A stretch of 64,000 bases of DNA from Tridacna crocea (Eukaryota > Mollusca > Bivalvia > Cardiida > Cardiidae), in NCBI GenBank assembly GCA_943736015.1, contig OX031061.1:17679290-17743289 (forward strand), given 5' to 3'. Position 1 is the stretch's first letter. Every line of letters starts with the position of its first letter. A program made the translations under genes and the position numbers. A model generated the notes under the pieces. The model had not been told where the DNA came from. It did not search any database and worked only from the letters and a program-made list of their open reading frames with translations. This document shows, piece after piece, positions 56,801-64,000 of this stretch.

Positions 56801-58289
56801 GACCAGTCTTAAAATTTGTCAAGTGGTAAAGGGCTGAACATGCAACTCTTAAGTACACAGAAAAAAATTAGACTTACTCAGGTTTTAAGCATTTGCAAAG
56901 GAAAATCCAGATGTGGTATGGATAATTGGATTGGTCTCAGCGGGAAAAAGGAGAAATTATTGTTTTCTCCTGTACAAGAATGATTTGAAAGAGATTATTC
57001 CTTGTGGTTGTTAAAATCTGGGATTGTTTTGTATAGGTTTAAAGCCGTCAAATCTGTCATGGTTGTCTTTTTATGATAATTGTAACATATATTTGTTACA
57101 CCCCTTACCAAATGACAAAGTTTGGACTTTACTCGATTGAAAGCATTTGCAGACGACAAATTAATTGTTGCGAAAATGTTATCTCTATCTTTGACAGGGT
57201 TGAAAACATAGTTGGAAAAAGTTATTAGAATTTTTTTTTATTTCCCAGTCTTTTTCAATAGCCTTCTGATAAAGGGTCTTTTTTTGGGATTCCATGGTTA
57301 AAGGTTAAGACTTAACGCTTTACCAAATGACAAAATTTTAGACTGGTCTAAAATGAAAGCATTTGCAGATTACAAAATAAATGTGACTAAAGAAATAAAA
57401 TCTGTTAAAGGAAAGGAAGAAAACATTGTGGGAAAAGGAGAAAATGCTGGTTACCAGCATTTTCTCCATTTCCCACAATGTTTTCAAAAGGCTTCTTTCA
57501 CAGGGGTCGAGATTGTGTGGTAAAGTGTCAATCTTCAAAGTTATTGTGTATTTTTCTAAATTTTCTATAGGTCAAAGTGAATCTAAAGGTCAAAATGATT
57601 CTAAAGGTCAAAGTGATACTGAAGGTCAAGGTGATTCTAAAGGTCAAAATGAATCTAGAGGTCAAAGTGATTCTAAAGGTCAAGCTGATTCTAAAGGTCA
57701 AAGTGATTCTAGGGAACAAGGTACTTCCACAGACAAAGCCCAAGAAAAGTCAGGCCAGTCTGAAAGTAAAGCTGCTGAAAAGGTTAAAAATGCACCACAA
57801 AAAGTGGTTGCACACTACACCTATGAGGCAAGTTACTCCGCAAGTAATGAACGAAAGAAGAGTGATCCTCGGAACCATCTTAATGACTTGGTGTATCGCA
57901 ACAAGCCCGGCCGTAAAACACAAGCCCGAAATACCACAGTTGTAACGGAAATAGTGCATGTTATACCTCCAAAGAATGCCAAAATTGTTCAAATTCATCC
58001 AAGAGCCAAGAAACCTACCATTAGGGATGATGGAAAATATTTTGGAATTAACTGCGAACACAATGTAAAAAAAGTGATTGATAATAACAGACAAATGTTT
58101 CCCGATGTGTCTGAACCAGTTATCGTTACCGATGATAATCAAGAATGTATCGAAGCCAGTCAAGCAAGGAAACGGAAATATAAAACTCTGATTAAGAAGA
58201 AAGATGCCAAGAAAGAAGTAAAGAAACCCAAACTCTATTCCTTGAATCCATTTTGTCTTCCCATCAGTTTGTTAGATATAGATTCATGA
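41764..58289 (+). CDS. SNAPC2: snRNA-activating protein complex subunit 2 homologue (nine coding exons)
   Basis: SNAPC binds the proximal sequence element of snRNA promoters for RNA polymerases II and III; subunit 2 (SNAP45) is a nuclear accessory subunit. Exons: 41764-41828, 43909-43969, 45274-45349, 46724-46746, 48058-48126, 50378-50525, 52712-52876, 54536-54610, 57571-58289, giving 466 residues with matching phase at every junction. Blocks: Myb/SANT-like segment 5-65 (DDSWSIGERKKLARLLYV); TWLDVVGSLV at 76-85; YKVIYKYLSQ near 123-132; CCVVVDLLHSLM at 149-160; a hexapeptide array from 228; basic RKRKYKTLIKKK; and a C-terminal SLNPFCLPISLL. The last three conserved blocks line up with IYKYL, VVLDLLMSL and PLNPF in vertebrate SNAPC2 as I remember it. 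No other family I considered fits. Longer than the human protein (about 334 residues). Confidence 0.85.
41911..42127 (+). mobile_element. piggyBac-like MITE, degenerate
   Basis: TTAACCC...CCAAACAATCC with a shortened stem, to TTATGGTTAA. Confidence 0.7.
42538..42766 (-). mobile_element. Type 2 TTAA MITE, full length
   Basis: TTAACCCTTTACTCCGTAGA to CCTTATGGGGTAAAGGGTTAA, with palindrome centre GCTCGTGACGAGC. Confidence 0.87.
43067..43632. repeat. Unclassified element with CATGGAG inverted ends
   Basis: TTTCATAGCTCCATGAAAAA near 43120 and TTTTCATGGAGGTATGAAAA near 43605 bracket about 500 bp of AT-rich sequence in the SNAPC2 intron before exon B. The boundaries are uncertain. Confidence 0.35.
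43660..44304 (+). mobile_element. Two piggyBac-like MITEs flanking SNAPC2 exon B
   Basis: 43660-43867 lies just before the exon and 44094-44304 after it. Both keep the hairpin. Confidence 0.78.
43909..43969 (+). CDS. SNAPC2: SNAPC2 exon B (SANT helices 2-3)
   Basis: 61 nt. It completes Val22 and encodes YPLDAYENIAANMKRKSADQ, the 'IA..M..KS..Q' pattern of a Myb/SANT recognition region. The acceptor is CTTCAG and the donor GTATCT. Confidence 0.82.
45025..45254 (-). mobile_element. Type 2 TTAA MITE, full length, beside SNAPC2 exon C
   Basis: TTAACCCTTTACTCCATAGA to GGAGTAAAGGGTTAA. It ends 19 nt before exon C starts. Confidence 0.86.
45274..45349 (+). CDS. SNAPC2: SNAPC2 exon C
   Basis: 76 nt encoding VEYFLKKMILATKSQMNKHK then TPDQP, a helical continuation of the SANT segment comparable to the region after the repeat in vertebrate SNAPC2. 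The acceptor is TTTAG and the donor GTAAGA. Confidence 0.8.
46019..46247 (-). mobile_element. Type 3 TTAA MITE, full length
   Basis: TTAACCCTTTCCCAAACGAT, perfect palindrome with centre GCTCGTTACGAGC, to GGGAAAGGTTTAA. Confidence 0.86.
46432..46979. mobile_element. Plus and minus piggyBac-like MITEs around micro-exon D
   Basis: A plus copy at 46432-46655 and a minus copy at 46771-46979; the 23-nt exon lies between them. Confidence 0.8.
46724..46746 (+). CDS. SNAPC2: SNAPC2 exon D (23-nt micro-exon)
   Basis: Encodes only EPSKAPLE. The acceptor AACACAG follows a strong T-rich tract and the donor is GTAAGA. Without it the phase between exons C and E would not match (C ends in phase 1, E begins in phase 0), so the frame supports it. 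Confidence 0.75.
47029..47658. mobile_element. Three consecutive piggyBac-like MITEs
   Basis: Minus at about 47029-47210, plus at 47227-47433, plus at 47430-47658. The last two share the TTAA at 47430-47433. Confidence 0.84.
48058..48126 (+). CDS. SNAPC2: SNAPC2 exon E
   Basis: 69 nt, 23 codons: TWLDVVGSLVNNEQYDYSRC then LSK. It is comparable to the 'VWTDLAEKI' region after the SANT part of vertebrate SNAPC2. The acceptor is TTTCAG and the donor GTAAGG. Confidence 0.82.
48196..48424 (+). mobile_element. piggyBac-like MITE, full length
   Basis: TTAACCCTTTGCTAAAGGAT to GGTAAAGAATTAA. A degenerate pair follows at about 48509-48830. Confidence 0.84.
49213..49666 (+). mobile_element. Two full plus MITEs, head to tail, sharing one TTAA
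   Basis: 49213-49441 and 49438-49666. Both are complete, with intact hairpins, and close to the consensus. Confidence 0.88.
50204..50347. repeat. Fold-back element before SNAPC2 exon F
   Basis: TTTTTTACGG...CAATTTATTTCA opposes TGAAATAAAATTTG...CCCCGTAAAAAA, with an inner AATATTTTC/GAAAATATT pair. It ends about 30 nt before the exon. Confidence 0.75.
50378..50525 (+). CDS. SNAPC2: SNAPC2 exon F
   Basis: 148 nt encoding VMAFISHFEEFPRGDIEGHP, then QPDYKVIYKYLSQILEDNKS and an acidic end. The IYKYLS motif is a hallmark of the family. The acceptor is TTACAG and the donor GTACTG. A fold-back repeat ends about 30 nt before the exon. Confidence 0.87.
50542..50751 (+). mobile_element. Type 3 TTAA MITE just after SNAPC2 exon F
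   Basis: TTAACCCAGGTGTTTACATG, hairpin GGAAAAATTGCTTGAAAGGA and near-complement, to GGAAAGGGTTAAA. Confidence 0.75.
51133..51459 (+). mobile_element. Short Helentron-like element with poly-G tract
   Basis: 5' TTTTTATACCACCGC, GTCCATCTGTCCATCC-rich body, a G tract at about 51416-51429, and 3' hairpin GTCACTTTCAGTGAC followed by AGCTCTAG|TT. Confidence 0.55.
51627..51889 (+). mobile_element. piggyBac-like MITE with inverted long-arm duplication
   Basis: After TTGTCGTCTGCAAATGGTTT the sequence turns back (AAACCATTTGCAGACAAGGT), so part of the long arm is an inverted repeat. Confidence 0.75.
52479..52682 (+). mobile_element. piggyBac-like MITE, degenerate, before SNAPC2 exon G
   Basis: CCTTTGCCACACAATCCC to GGTAAAGAGTTCA; the stem is irregular. 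Confidence 0.7.
52712..52876 (+). CDS. SNAPC2: SNAPC2 exon G
   Basis: 165 nt encoding ECCVVVDLLHSLMEVFSECD, then a helical stretch ending ELLRQASEN. VVVDLLHSLM matches the VVLDLLMSL block of vertebrate SNAPC2. The open frame runs on past the donor GTAGGA into an intronic MITE; that extension is not coding. Confidence 0.87.
52926..53152 (-). mobile_element. piggyBac-like MITE just after SNAPC2 exon G
   Basis: TTAACTCTTTACCACATGAG to GGTAAGGAGTTAG, with a perfect stem and centre GCTGGTCACCAGC. It starts 50 nt after the donor, so the open frame runs through it. Confidence 0.86.
53363..53624 (-). mobile_element. Same SINE family, opposite orientation
   Basis: The minus strand begins GCCCGCCCGAATGGCTCAGT, with the same body and the tail TACAACCAACCAA. 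With the plus copy about 290 bp away it forms a large inverted repeat in the SNAPC2 transcript. Confidence 0.85.
53916..54157 (+). mobile_element. tRNA-derived SINE with 13-bp target duplication
   Basis: Head GGGTGGCTCAGTGGTGAGCG with a B-box-like GGTTGTGAGTTCAATAC, and a 3' tail CCCCAATACAACCAA. TCTAAACCCTTCA repeats at 53903-53915 and 54158-54170. It lies in the intron between SNAPC2 exons G and H. Confidence 0.87.
54198..54469. mobile_element. MITE with long arms on both sides
   Basis: Minus-type long arm (TTTTAGACTGGTCAAAATTG) at the left and plus-type long arm (TTGTTGTCTGCAAATGCTTT) at the right of one hairpin: the mirror of the short-short copy at 17192. Confidence 0.75.
54536..54610 (+). 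CDS. SNAPC2: SNAPC2 exon H
   Basis: 75 nt encoding DFGEFLKGVESSSSKEKESI then SSTKE, a serine- and charge-rich linker. The acceptor is CTACAG and the donor GTATTG. Confidence 0.8.
54735..56146 (+). mobile_element. Complete Helentron-like element in the last SNAPC2 intron
   Basis: 5' TTTTTATACGCCCGAAGGG, subterminal complement TTAGGGCGTA, and seven tandem units of 155 +/- 2 bp (marker GAACACATTATGGAGAAGTG). 3' hairpin GCTTTGCGAAGC followed by TCTTG|TT. No coding capacity. Confidence 0.62.
56615..56837 (+). mobile_element. piggyBac-like MITE, full length
   Basis: TTAACTCTTTACCACACAAC to GGTAAAGGGCTGA. Confidence 0.82.
57095..57531 (-). mobile_element. Two minus MITEs before SNAPC2 exon I
   Basis: A degenerate copy at 57095-57312 and a better one at 57314-57531 with a perfect stem. 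The second lies about 40 nt before the exon and gives the open frame its false N-terminal extension. Confidence 0.8.
57571..57714 (+). repeat. 18-bp coding minisatellite in SNAPC2
   Basis: Eight tandem 18-bp units (consensus GGTCAAAGTGATTCTAAA) encode the GQSDSK hexapeptide array. Units differ at one to three positions. Copy number is likely polymorphic; that is an inference. Confidence 0.9.
57571..58289 (+). CDS. SNAPC2: SNAPC2 exon I (terminal: hexapeptide array, basic tail, LNPF motif)
   Basis: 719 nt, 239 residues and stop. It opens with eight GQ-[S/N/G/A]-[D/E]-S-K-like hexapeptides (GQSESK, GQNDSK, GQSDTE and so on), then a lysine-rich region with likely nuclear-localisation clusters (RKRKYKTLIKKK, KKEVKKPK). 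It ends LYSLNPFCLPISLLDIDS. The acceptor is CTATAG. The open frame upstream of 57571 is a MITE in the intron. Confidence 0.88.
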
Positions 58290-58567
58290 AGATGAGCCTT
58301 TTGTCAGTGCATTAACCCTTATTACATGACAAAACTTTGGCCTCCACCATATCAAAAGGAATTGTACATGTATAGAAGAAACTGAACATGACTAAAAAGA
58401 TGAGATTTGTTTGTGATAAAGTTGAAAACATTGTGGGAAAAGGAGGAAATGCTGGTTTCCCACACTCTCTTTAAAGGCCTCTTCCCTCAGGGTTGTCTAA
58501 ACTAAGTCAGTCACCAGCCAGATGTGGAAGGGTTTTGTCTGTAGGCAGGTAAAACCATTTCTAGCTC

Positions 58568-58797
58568 TTTAACCATGTACCACACAATCCAGACTTTCAA
58601 CGACCCCAGGAGAGAATCCTTTTGAAAACATTGTGGAGAAAGAAAAAAATGCTGGTAACCAGCATTTTTTCCTTTTCCCAAAGTGTTTTCTATCCTTTTC
58701 ACAACCAGTTTCAATTTTTGACTCATATTTATATTGTTGTCTGCAAATACTTTCAATTTGGACCAGTCTAAAATTTTGTCCTTTGGTGAAGAGTCAA
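58568..58797 (+). mobile_element. piggyBac-like MITE downstream of SNAPC2
   Basis: TTAACCATGTACCACACAAT to GGTGAAGAGTCAA. A degenerate minus copy precedes it at about 58310-58500. Confidence 0.82.
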
Positions 58798-58910
58798 AAT
58801 ACCAGACTCTTCAAACTTGAAGCATTTTGTCAGTTTACTTCAAAAATCTCTTAACTTCAGCTTGAAACAAGCTGTAGTTAAGAGGTCTTTGAAGTAAACC
58901 AATGATTTGC

Positions 58911-59096
58911 CGATTTTACATGACATGTGGCTCAGCTGAACAGATTTCTCCAGCAATATGTAAAAAAATATTGTAGGAATAGGAGAAAGTGCTTGTTACC
59001 AGCCGATTTTACATGACATGTGGCTCAGATGAACAGATTTCTCCAGCAATATGTAAAAAAATATTGTAGGAATAGGAGAAAGTGCTTGTTACCAGC
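58911..59096 (+). repeat. 93-bp direct duplication
   Basis: CGATTTTACATGACATGTGG recurs at 58911 and 59004, and the units are almost identical. It carries a MITE-like half-stem (GGAATAGGAGAAAGTGCTTG). Confidence 0.85.
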
Positions 59097-59428
59097 ATAC
59101 TCTCCTTTAACCATTATGTATTCATAGGTCTCTTTTTTTTTTGAGTGTCATTCTAACTTGAGGTTGTTTGCTACCTGGCTAGATTACCAATTTGTTTATT
59201 TTTCAGAATGTAAAAAAAAAAAAAATGATTAACTGTACCATTTTATTTAATCAGATGAGAAACCGCTTGCATGTTTTCAAAAGCTTGCAAATACAGGGTA
59301 ACCAAAATTTGTAGTTGAAGAAAAAAAAATGATAAAATCTTTCGTTTTTTGCCCGTTTCTGAAAGAATAATTTTTAACTACATTTACTATCAATGAAAAT
59401 AATAAGATATTACAGAATGCTACTTGCC

Positions 59429-59602
59429 CACCAGGGTGGCTCAGTGGTGTGAAAAGTAGTCGGTGGCTTTGGAAAGAAAGTTGTGTTAGTACTGGTGTGA
59501 GAAAGCTAGGAAACACATGTGCGTCACGATATGATATGATATGATATGACCCTAGCTGTTTAAGTAGCGTTAAACCACAATACAACCAACCAACCAACCG
59601 AG
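59429..59602 (+). mobile_element. Internally deleted copy of the same SINE family
   Basis: CAGGGTGGCTCAGTGGTGTG joins directly to the 3' half (AAAGTAGTCGGTGGCTTTGG). It holds a GATAT-G pentamer run near 59528-59549 and an ACCAACCAACCAACC tail. Confidence 0.75.
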
Positions 59603-59689
59603 TGCCACTTACACACTTTTATATTGTCATCTGCAAATGCTTTTCATTTGGAAAAGCCTAAAATATTGTCGTTTAGTAATGAGTTAATG

Positions 59690-60110
59690 AACTATTGGTT
59701 TATGTAATACTGCGCCTGAAAATTTTAATTTCGACCATTGATCCGATATTGTTTTAAAAATCATTTTGGGAAAAAGGTACATTGTATATTTGTAAATATT
59801 TTTTGGCCTGGAGAAATGCTGGTCTGAAGGAAGTCTAACCTGACCAATCATGTCAGTCCTTTAATCTCAGCCAATGATATGGCTTGTCTTTTAAATAGGT
59901 ATTATATCATGATTTAGAATGATTGGCTGACACTGCAAAACTTTCTTTGATATGAGTTCATTGTAAATATTTGTATGCATACTTTGTTTGAAAAGAGACT
60001 GCTAAAGATTGAGTTTTGCAATAAATTTTGAATTTCGTGTATGGCTTGAAAGTCCATTGATTTCCAACAAACATGTTGTATTGCCAAAAAAATTCTGGCT
60101 TACTTTCTTT
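59690..60110 (+). other. Non-repetitive block, possible distal SNAPC2 3' UTR
   Basis: Unique sequence with AATAAA at 60020-60025 and two TGTAAATA (Pumilio-type) motifs near 59788 and 59963. Whether the SNAPC2 transcript reaches this far is inference. Confidence 0.3.
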
Positions 60111-60113
60111 AGT

Positions 60114-60580
60114 TAACCCTTTCCCAAACGACAAATTTTAGACTCTTCTAAACTCAAAGAGTTTGTAGACGACAATTTCAAATTTGATAAAAATGGCAGA
60201 AAGTTCTCCAAATGGGTAGAAAACACTGTGGGAAAAGGACAAATTGCTTGTTACCAGCAATTTCTTCTTTTCCCACAGTGTTTTCAAAAGACTTGTACAA
60301 TAGACACATAAAAACAAGGGCTTGTTTGGGAAAGGGTTAATCAAAAAGAAGTCTGTTATCCTTTTACCAAACAATCTCAAGTCTTAACCTCTCTGAGAAA
60401 AATGGGCTTTTGAAAATATTGTGGGAAAAGGAGAAATGCTGGTCATCAGCAATTTCTCTTTTTCCTACAGTGTTTTCTACCATATCCAAAATGAACCATT
60501 TGAATAATATGTTTTTTATTGTCTGCTAATACTTTTAATTTGGACAATTCTAAGAATTGCACTGTTTGGTAAGGAGTGAA
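60114..60580. mobile_element. Type 3 MITE followed by a type 1 MITE
   Basis: Type 3, minus, at 60114-60342 (TTAACCCTTTCCCAAACGAC to GGGAAAGGGTTAA). Type 1-like, plus, at about 60356-60580. Confidence 0.82.
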
Positions 60581-60892
60581 GAGGGTATGTATTGTATCAG
60601 TTATTGTATTTTTCCTTTAGTGAATTAAAAAACACCACTGTCCTGAGAAAATATATTTGTATTAACAAGAACTTGCTTTATTACACTAGGGATGTATAAC
60701 AGAAAGGCAGAGCTGATAATCTGATGGAAGGGAATGGGGCTTCCCCCTCCCTCAGAGAAAAAAAGATGAATTAGAACTGTAGGGTATCACTGTTTCATTT
60801 AACTGTTATTGTACAAGATGATAAACTGTAGACTTGTCCAAATTCAAAGTATTTGCAGATGACATGAAATTCAAATGATTGATGTGTCTTTA

Positions 60893-61644
60893 AACTCTTT
60901 ACCAAACAGCAAAATTTTAGACTTGTCCAAGTTGAAAGCACTTGCAGATGACAAAATGTTGTTCAAAGATTGAAATTTGTTTTGGGAAGAGTAGAAAACA
61001 TTGTGGGAATGTTTTCAAAAGGCTTCTTTCTCGGGACCAGTTAATGTCGGGATTGTGTGTTAAAGAGTAAAACAAGTCAAAACATAAAAATTATTATGAA
61101 AAAGGATCAAATGCAGCTTGCAGCATTTTCTCCTTTTCCCACAATCTTCTTAAAAGCCTTAGGATCTTAAAAACCTAGTGCTTGTATAATAAAATATTAA
61201 CCAAACTAGCCAGTTTTACAACCCTTATGAAGAAGCCATTTGAAAACATTTTGGAAAAAATGATACTGTTCATCACCAGAATTTTTCTCCTTACCCTACT
61301 GTTTTATACCCTTACAGGTATTACACAGAAAATACAAGGTTTTCATGAGCATAAAGCTTTCTTTCTCATGGACATAAAACTTTGAATTGTGCAGCAAAGA
61401 GTTAACCCTTTACCACATTACAAGACTTTAGACCTGTCTGAGTTGAATCGTGATGACAATATCAATGTGGCTCATATGAAATGATTTTTCTTTGATCGGG
61501 TAGAAAACATAGTGGGAAAAGGAGAAAATGCTGGTTACTAGCATTTTCTCCTTTTCCCACAATGTTTTCAATTTTCCCACAATGTTTTCAAAATTCTTCC
61601 CTTTCAGGGGTGTTGAAAGTCGTCACTCTGTGGTAAAGGGTTAA
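60893..61644. mobile_element. Three MITEs in series
   Basis: Minus with the stem deleted at 60893-61075; degenerate plus at about 61195-61405; minus at 61402-61644 with a duplicated AATTTTCCCACAATGTTTTC stretch. The last two share a TTAA. Confidence 0.77.
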
Positions 61645-61793
61645 TTCAAATCAAGCTGCATAAAGCATTTGGACTTTTTTAGTTTAAAGGAAAACTCACA
61701 GATAGCCGGTATCCACAGCACAATATCTTACCATGTCCATTCAAGATGGGACTTGTAGATATCATGCACTTCAACCTTGGCCTACTCTGTTCC

Positions 61794-62022
61794 TTAACCA
61801 ATTACCACACAATCCAGACTTATGACGACCCTGAGAAAGAAGTATTCAGAAAACACTGTGGGAAAAGGAGAAAATGCTGGTAGCCAGCGTTTTCTCCTTT
61901 TCCCTCAATGTTATCTATCCTTCACAAAACAAATTTCAAAATCTCAGTCCCTTTTATTTTGTCATCTGCAAATGCTTTTGATTTGGGTAAACCTAAAATT
62001 TTGTTGTTTGGTAATGAGTTAA
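61794..62022 (+). mobile_element. piggyBac-like MITE, full length
   Basis: TTAACCAATTACCACACAAT to GGTAATGAGTTAA. Confidence 0.86.
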
Positions 62023-62439
62023 AGTAAGGGTAGTCCACTGCAGTCTAAGCGATTACTTGATTGATCTGTAACTAGGGCTCTTTATCATCTCACAACATAC
62101 ATCATCTGATGGGGGCCTATTATTCTACAAACAAAAACATGGTACTTGTACATCGACTGCCACAAATAATTTTCATATACACTGCGGTCAACACTTAATG
62201 AGCCATGCTTTGTGAAAAGGGACCTCAATGCATCTTGTAAAATCGTTGACTTGCCTCCGCCTCCCCTGGCTATTAGTCAGTTTTCTGCATTTCCAGGTGC
62301 CATGCTACTGCACAGTTTAGTTGAGCGTGCTACAAAGATGTGTTATACCCCTTTTTTGCCCGAGAATAGGTAAAGTTTTGTTGCTAGATGTATAAATCAA
62401 GATCAGACTTTCCCTCATTCACAGACAAATAAATCTTGG

Positions 62440-62637
62440 TCCATATTCATCAACCATTCTTAAGAATATTTTTTGTCTTATTCTCAATCAAAAATTTTCC
62501 AAATTTTAAAGTAACATAACTTCTGATTGGCTAAACCATTTGGTTTAGCCAATCAGAAGTTCTGTTACTTTCAAACAGAGAAAATTCTGGAGTGTAACAT
62601 TGAGCATGTTCATAGGAAGGGTTGGTGAATACATGCC
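62440..62637. mobile_element. Fold-back MITE, CACCAACCATTC family
   Basis: Second copy of the family at 16875, with inner GGCTAAACCA/TGGTTTAGCC. Confidence 0.78.
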
Positions 62638-62729
62638 CTGAGCTATTCTAAAACAGCCATGAAATTGCCTTAAACCAGTTCTGTCCGGAGATGGTAAAAT
62701 CATTCCAGAGATATTGTACCATAGTAATA

Positions 62730-63118
62730 CCCTTTACCATACAATCCCTTATTTTGACGCCCCTGAGAAAGAAGCCTTTAGAAAACATTGTGGGAAAAGA
62801 AAAAAATGCTGGTAACCAGCATTTTCTCGTTTTCCCACAAAGTTTTCTACCCTTCACAAAACAGATTTCAAATTTTCACTTTTGTCGTCTGCAGATGCTG
62901 TCGAATTGGACAAACCTAAAATTTTGTTGTTTGGTTATGAGTTAACCCTTTATCAAATGACAAAATTTTAGCATAGTCCGAAGTAAAAGCATTTTCAATA
63001 GACAATACTAATGTAGGTAACTCAAAATATGAAATGTCTTTCATGGAGTAGAAAACTTATTATTGGGAAAAGAAGAAAATAGTACTTTTCCCATAGTGTT
63101 TTCAAAAGGCACCTTAAA
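62730..63118. mobile_element. Plus then minus MITE sharing one TTAA
   Basis: Plus at about 62730-62945, then minus at 62942-63118 with a shortened stem and lost right end. Confidence 0.8.
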
Positions 63119-63205
63119 ACAGGATCCTGTTGCAAGATAGGATCTTGTTCCAGGATCCTGTTCCCACACATCAAAAGGGATCAGACCACAGGATCCTGTT
63201 GCAGT
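63118..63205. repeat. Short GGATCCTGTT-rich repeat
   Basis: The motif AGGATCCTGTT occurs three times and a variant AGGATCTTGTT once within about 85 bp. Origin not recognised. Confidence 0.6.
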
Positions 63206-63361
63206 CACTGTCATTTAGGGGCGGGATTTTGGGTTCAGGCTGGGTCCAAATGGAAGATCGGGGACAGCAAAACAAGACAACAAAGACACAATGTATAATA
63301 TAATTCAAAAACTTAAGTTCCAGATGGCTAATTTTACTTAAATACAGCTAAAATAAGTTAT

Positions 63362-63590
63362 TTAACCCTTTCCAAAACATTCCCTGGTTTTTATGACCCT
63401 GAAAAAGAAGGCTTTTGAAAACACAGTGTGAAATGGAGAAAATGCAGGTAACCAGCATTTTCTCCTTTTCCAACAATGTTTTCTACCCATCCCAAAACCA
63501 ATTTCAATTTTTGAGTTGCATCTATGTTGTTGTCTGCATATGGTTTCAATCTTGACAAGTTTGAAATTTTGTTGTTTGGTAAAGATTTAT
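63362..63590 (+). mobile_element. piggyBac-like MITE
   Basis: TTAACCCTTTCCAAAACATT to GGTAAAGATTTA, with hairpin. Confidence 0.82.
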
Positions 63591-63747
63591 AGAAAACACA
63601 TTTTCAGTCCCCTCACAGAACCCACTGAAAGTCATATGAAGACATTTTGGATCACACTATCTTTCCCTATATAACAATTGAACTATGATCACACTGAATA
63701 GTCTTTTAAGCAGTCAGATCATAATCCACATGCAGCAAGAGCACCTG

Positions 63748-63952
63748 GGTCTGTATTCACCAACCATTCTTAAGAACAGTCTTAGTCTTATTCTTCAGAA
63801 TTTTGTCAATGTGAAAGTAACAGAGCTTTTGATAGGCTAAACGAAATGGTTTAGCCAATCAGAAGTTCTGTTACTTTCACAGTCAGGAAATGTTGAAGAA
63901 TAAGACCAAGAACATTCTTAAGAATGGTTGGTGAATACGGGCCCTGATGTTA
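63748..63952. mobile_element. Fold-back MITE, CACCAACCATTC family, best copy
   Basis: A nearly perfect palindrome of about 205 bp, with inner CGAAATGGTTTAGCC region and TTCTTAAGAATGGTTGGTG at the right end. Confidence 0.85.
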
Positions 63953-64000
63953 TTACCCCTAGTATGTCAAAACAGGGCTCCAGATAGAGGGGGTGATTTT

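Noticed and set aside
57426-57570. N-terminal extension of the last SNAPC2 frame
   Set aside because: It is intronic MITE sequence that happens to be open; the acceptor CTATAG at 57565-57570 and phase-matching exon H mark the true exon start.
57528-57743. Minus-strand frame with TLTFRITLTFR repeats
   Set aside because: It is the antisense of the SNAPC2 18-bp minisatellite.

Overview
This is AT-rich, intron-rich eukaryotic nuclear DNA, most likely from a mollusc and probably a bivalve. That placing is an inference from the two gene structures and from the repeat types: Helentron-like elements with internal tandem repeats and GTCCGTC-rich 5' ends, tRNA-derived SINEs, and fold-back MITEs. There is no bacterial or organellar sequence. 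Only two protein-coding genes can be supported, and both can be rebuilt exon by exon with consistent splice sites and reading phase.

Gene 1, minus strand, 39492 down to 20069: glycogen synthase kinase 3 (GSK3, the Drosophila shaggy and vertebrate GSK3A/B family). Nine coding exons give a 422-residue kinase with every key residue present. The exon encoding the kinase hinge (111 nt) is present twice in tandem: copy 4a at 33474-33584 is family-typical and copy 4b at 32549-32659 is diverged. Both are intact, in the same phase and flanked by proper splice sites. Alternative use of the two would give two GSK3 proteins with different ATP-pocket edges. This is the strongest candidate in the window for something undescribed.

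Gene 2, plus strand, 41764 to 58289: a diverged homologue of SNAPC2 (SNAP45), a subunit of the snRNA-activating protein complex. Nine coding exons give about 466 residues: an N-terminal Myb/SANT-like segment, two conserved helical blocks, a hexapeptide minisatellite, a basic tail and a family-typical C-terminal LNPF motif. The genes are head to head, with about 2.3 kb between start codons. That interval carries three perfect TGACGTCA palindromes.

Almost everything else is mobile DNA. The dominant component is a piggyBac-like MITE of about 228 bp: TTAA flanks, CCCTTTACCA termini, and a near-perfect palindrome of about 68 bp in the middle. I count roughly 90 full or partial copies in both orientations, many abutting and sharing one TTAA. 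At least two further subfamilies (called type 2 and type 3 here) have different arms but the same hairpin design. Layout: 1-20068 is downstream of GSK3, with Helentron-like arrays at 186-3992 and then MITEs; 20069-39492 is GSK3 with MITE-packed introns; 39493-41763 is the shared upstream region; 41764-58289 is SNAPC2 with its introns, one complete Helentron-like element and a SINE pair; 58290-64000 is its possible 3' UTR and more MITEs. Other elements include a 1.17-kb hAT-like element with an 8-bp target duplication, a SINE with a 12-bp target duplication, and several fold-back families.
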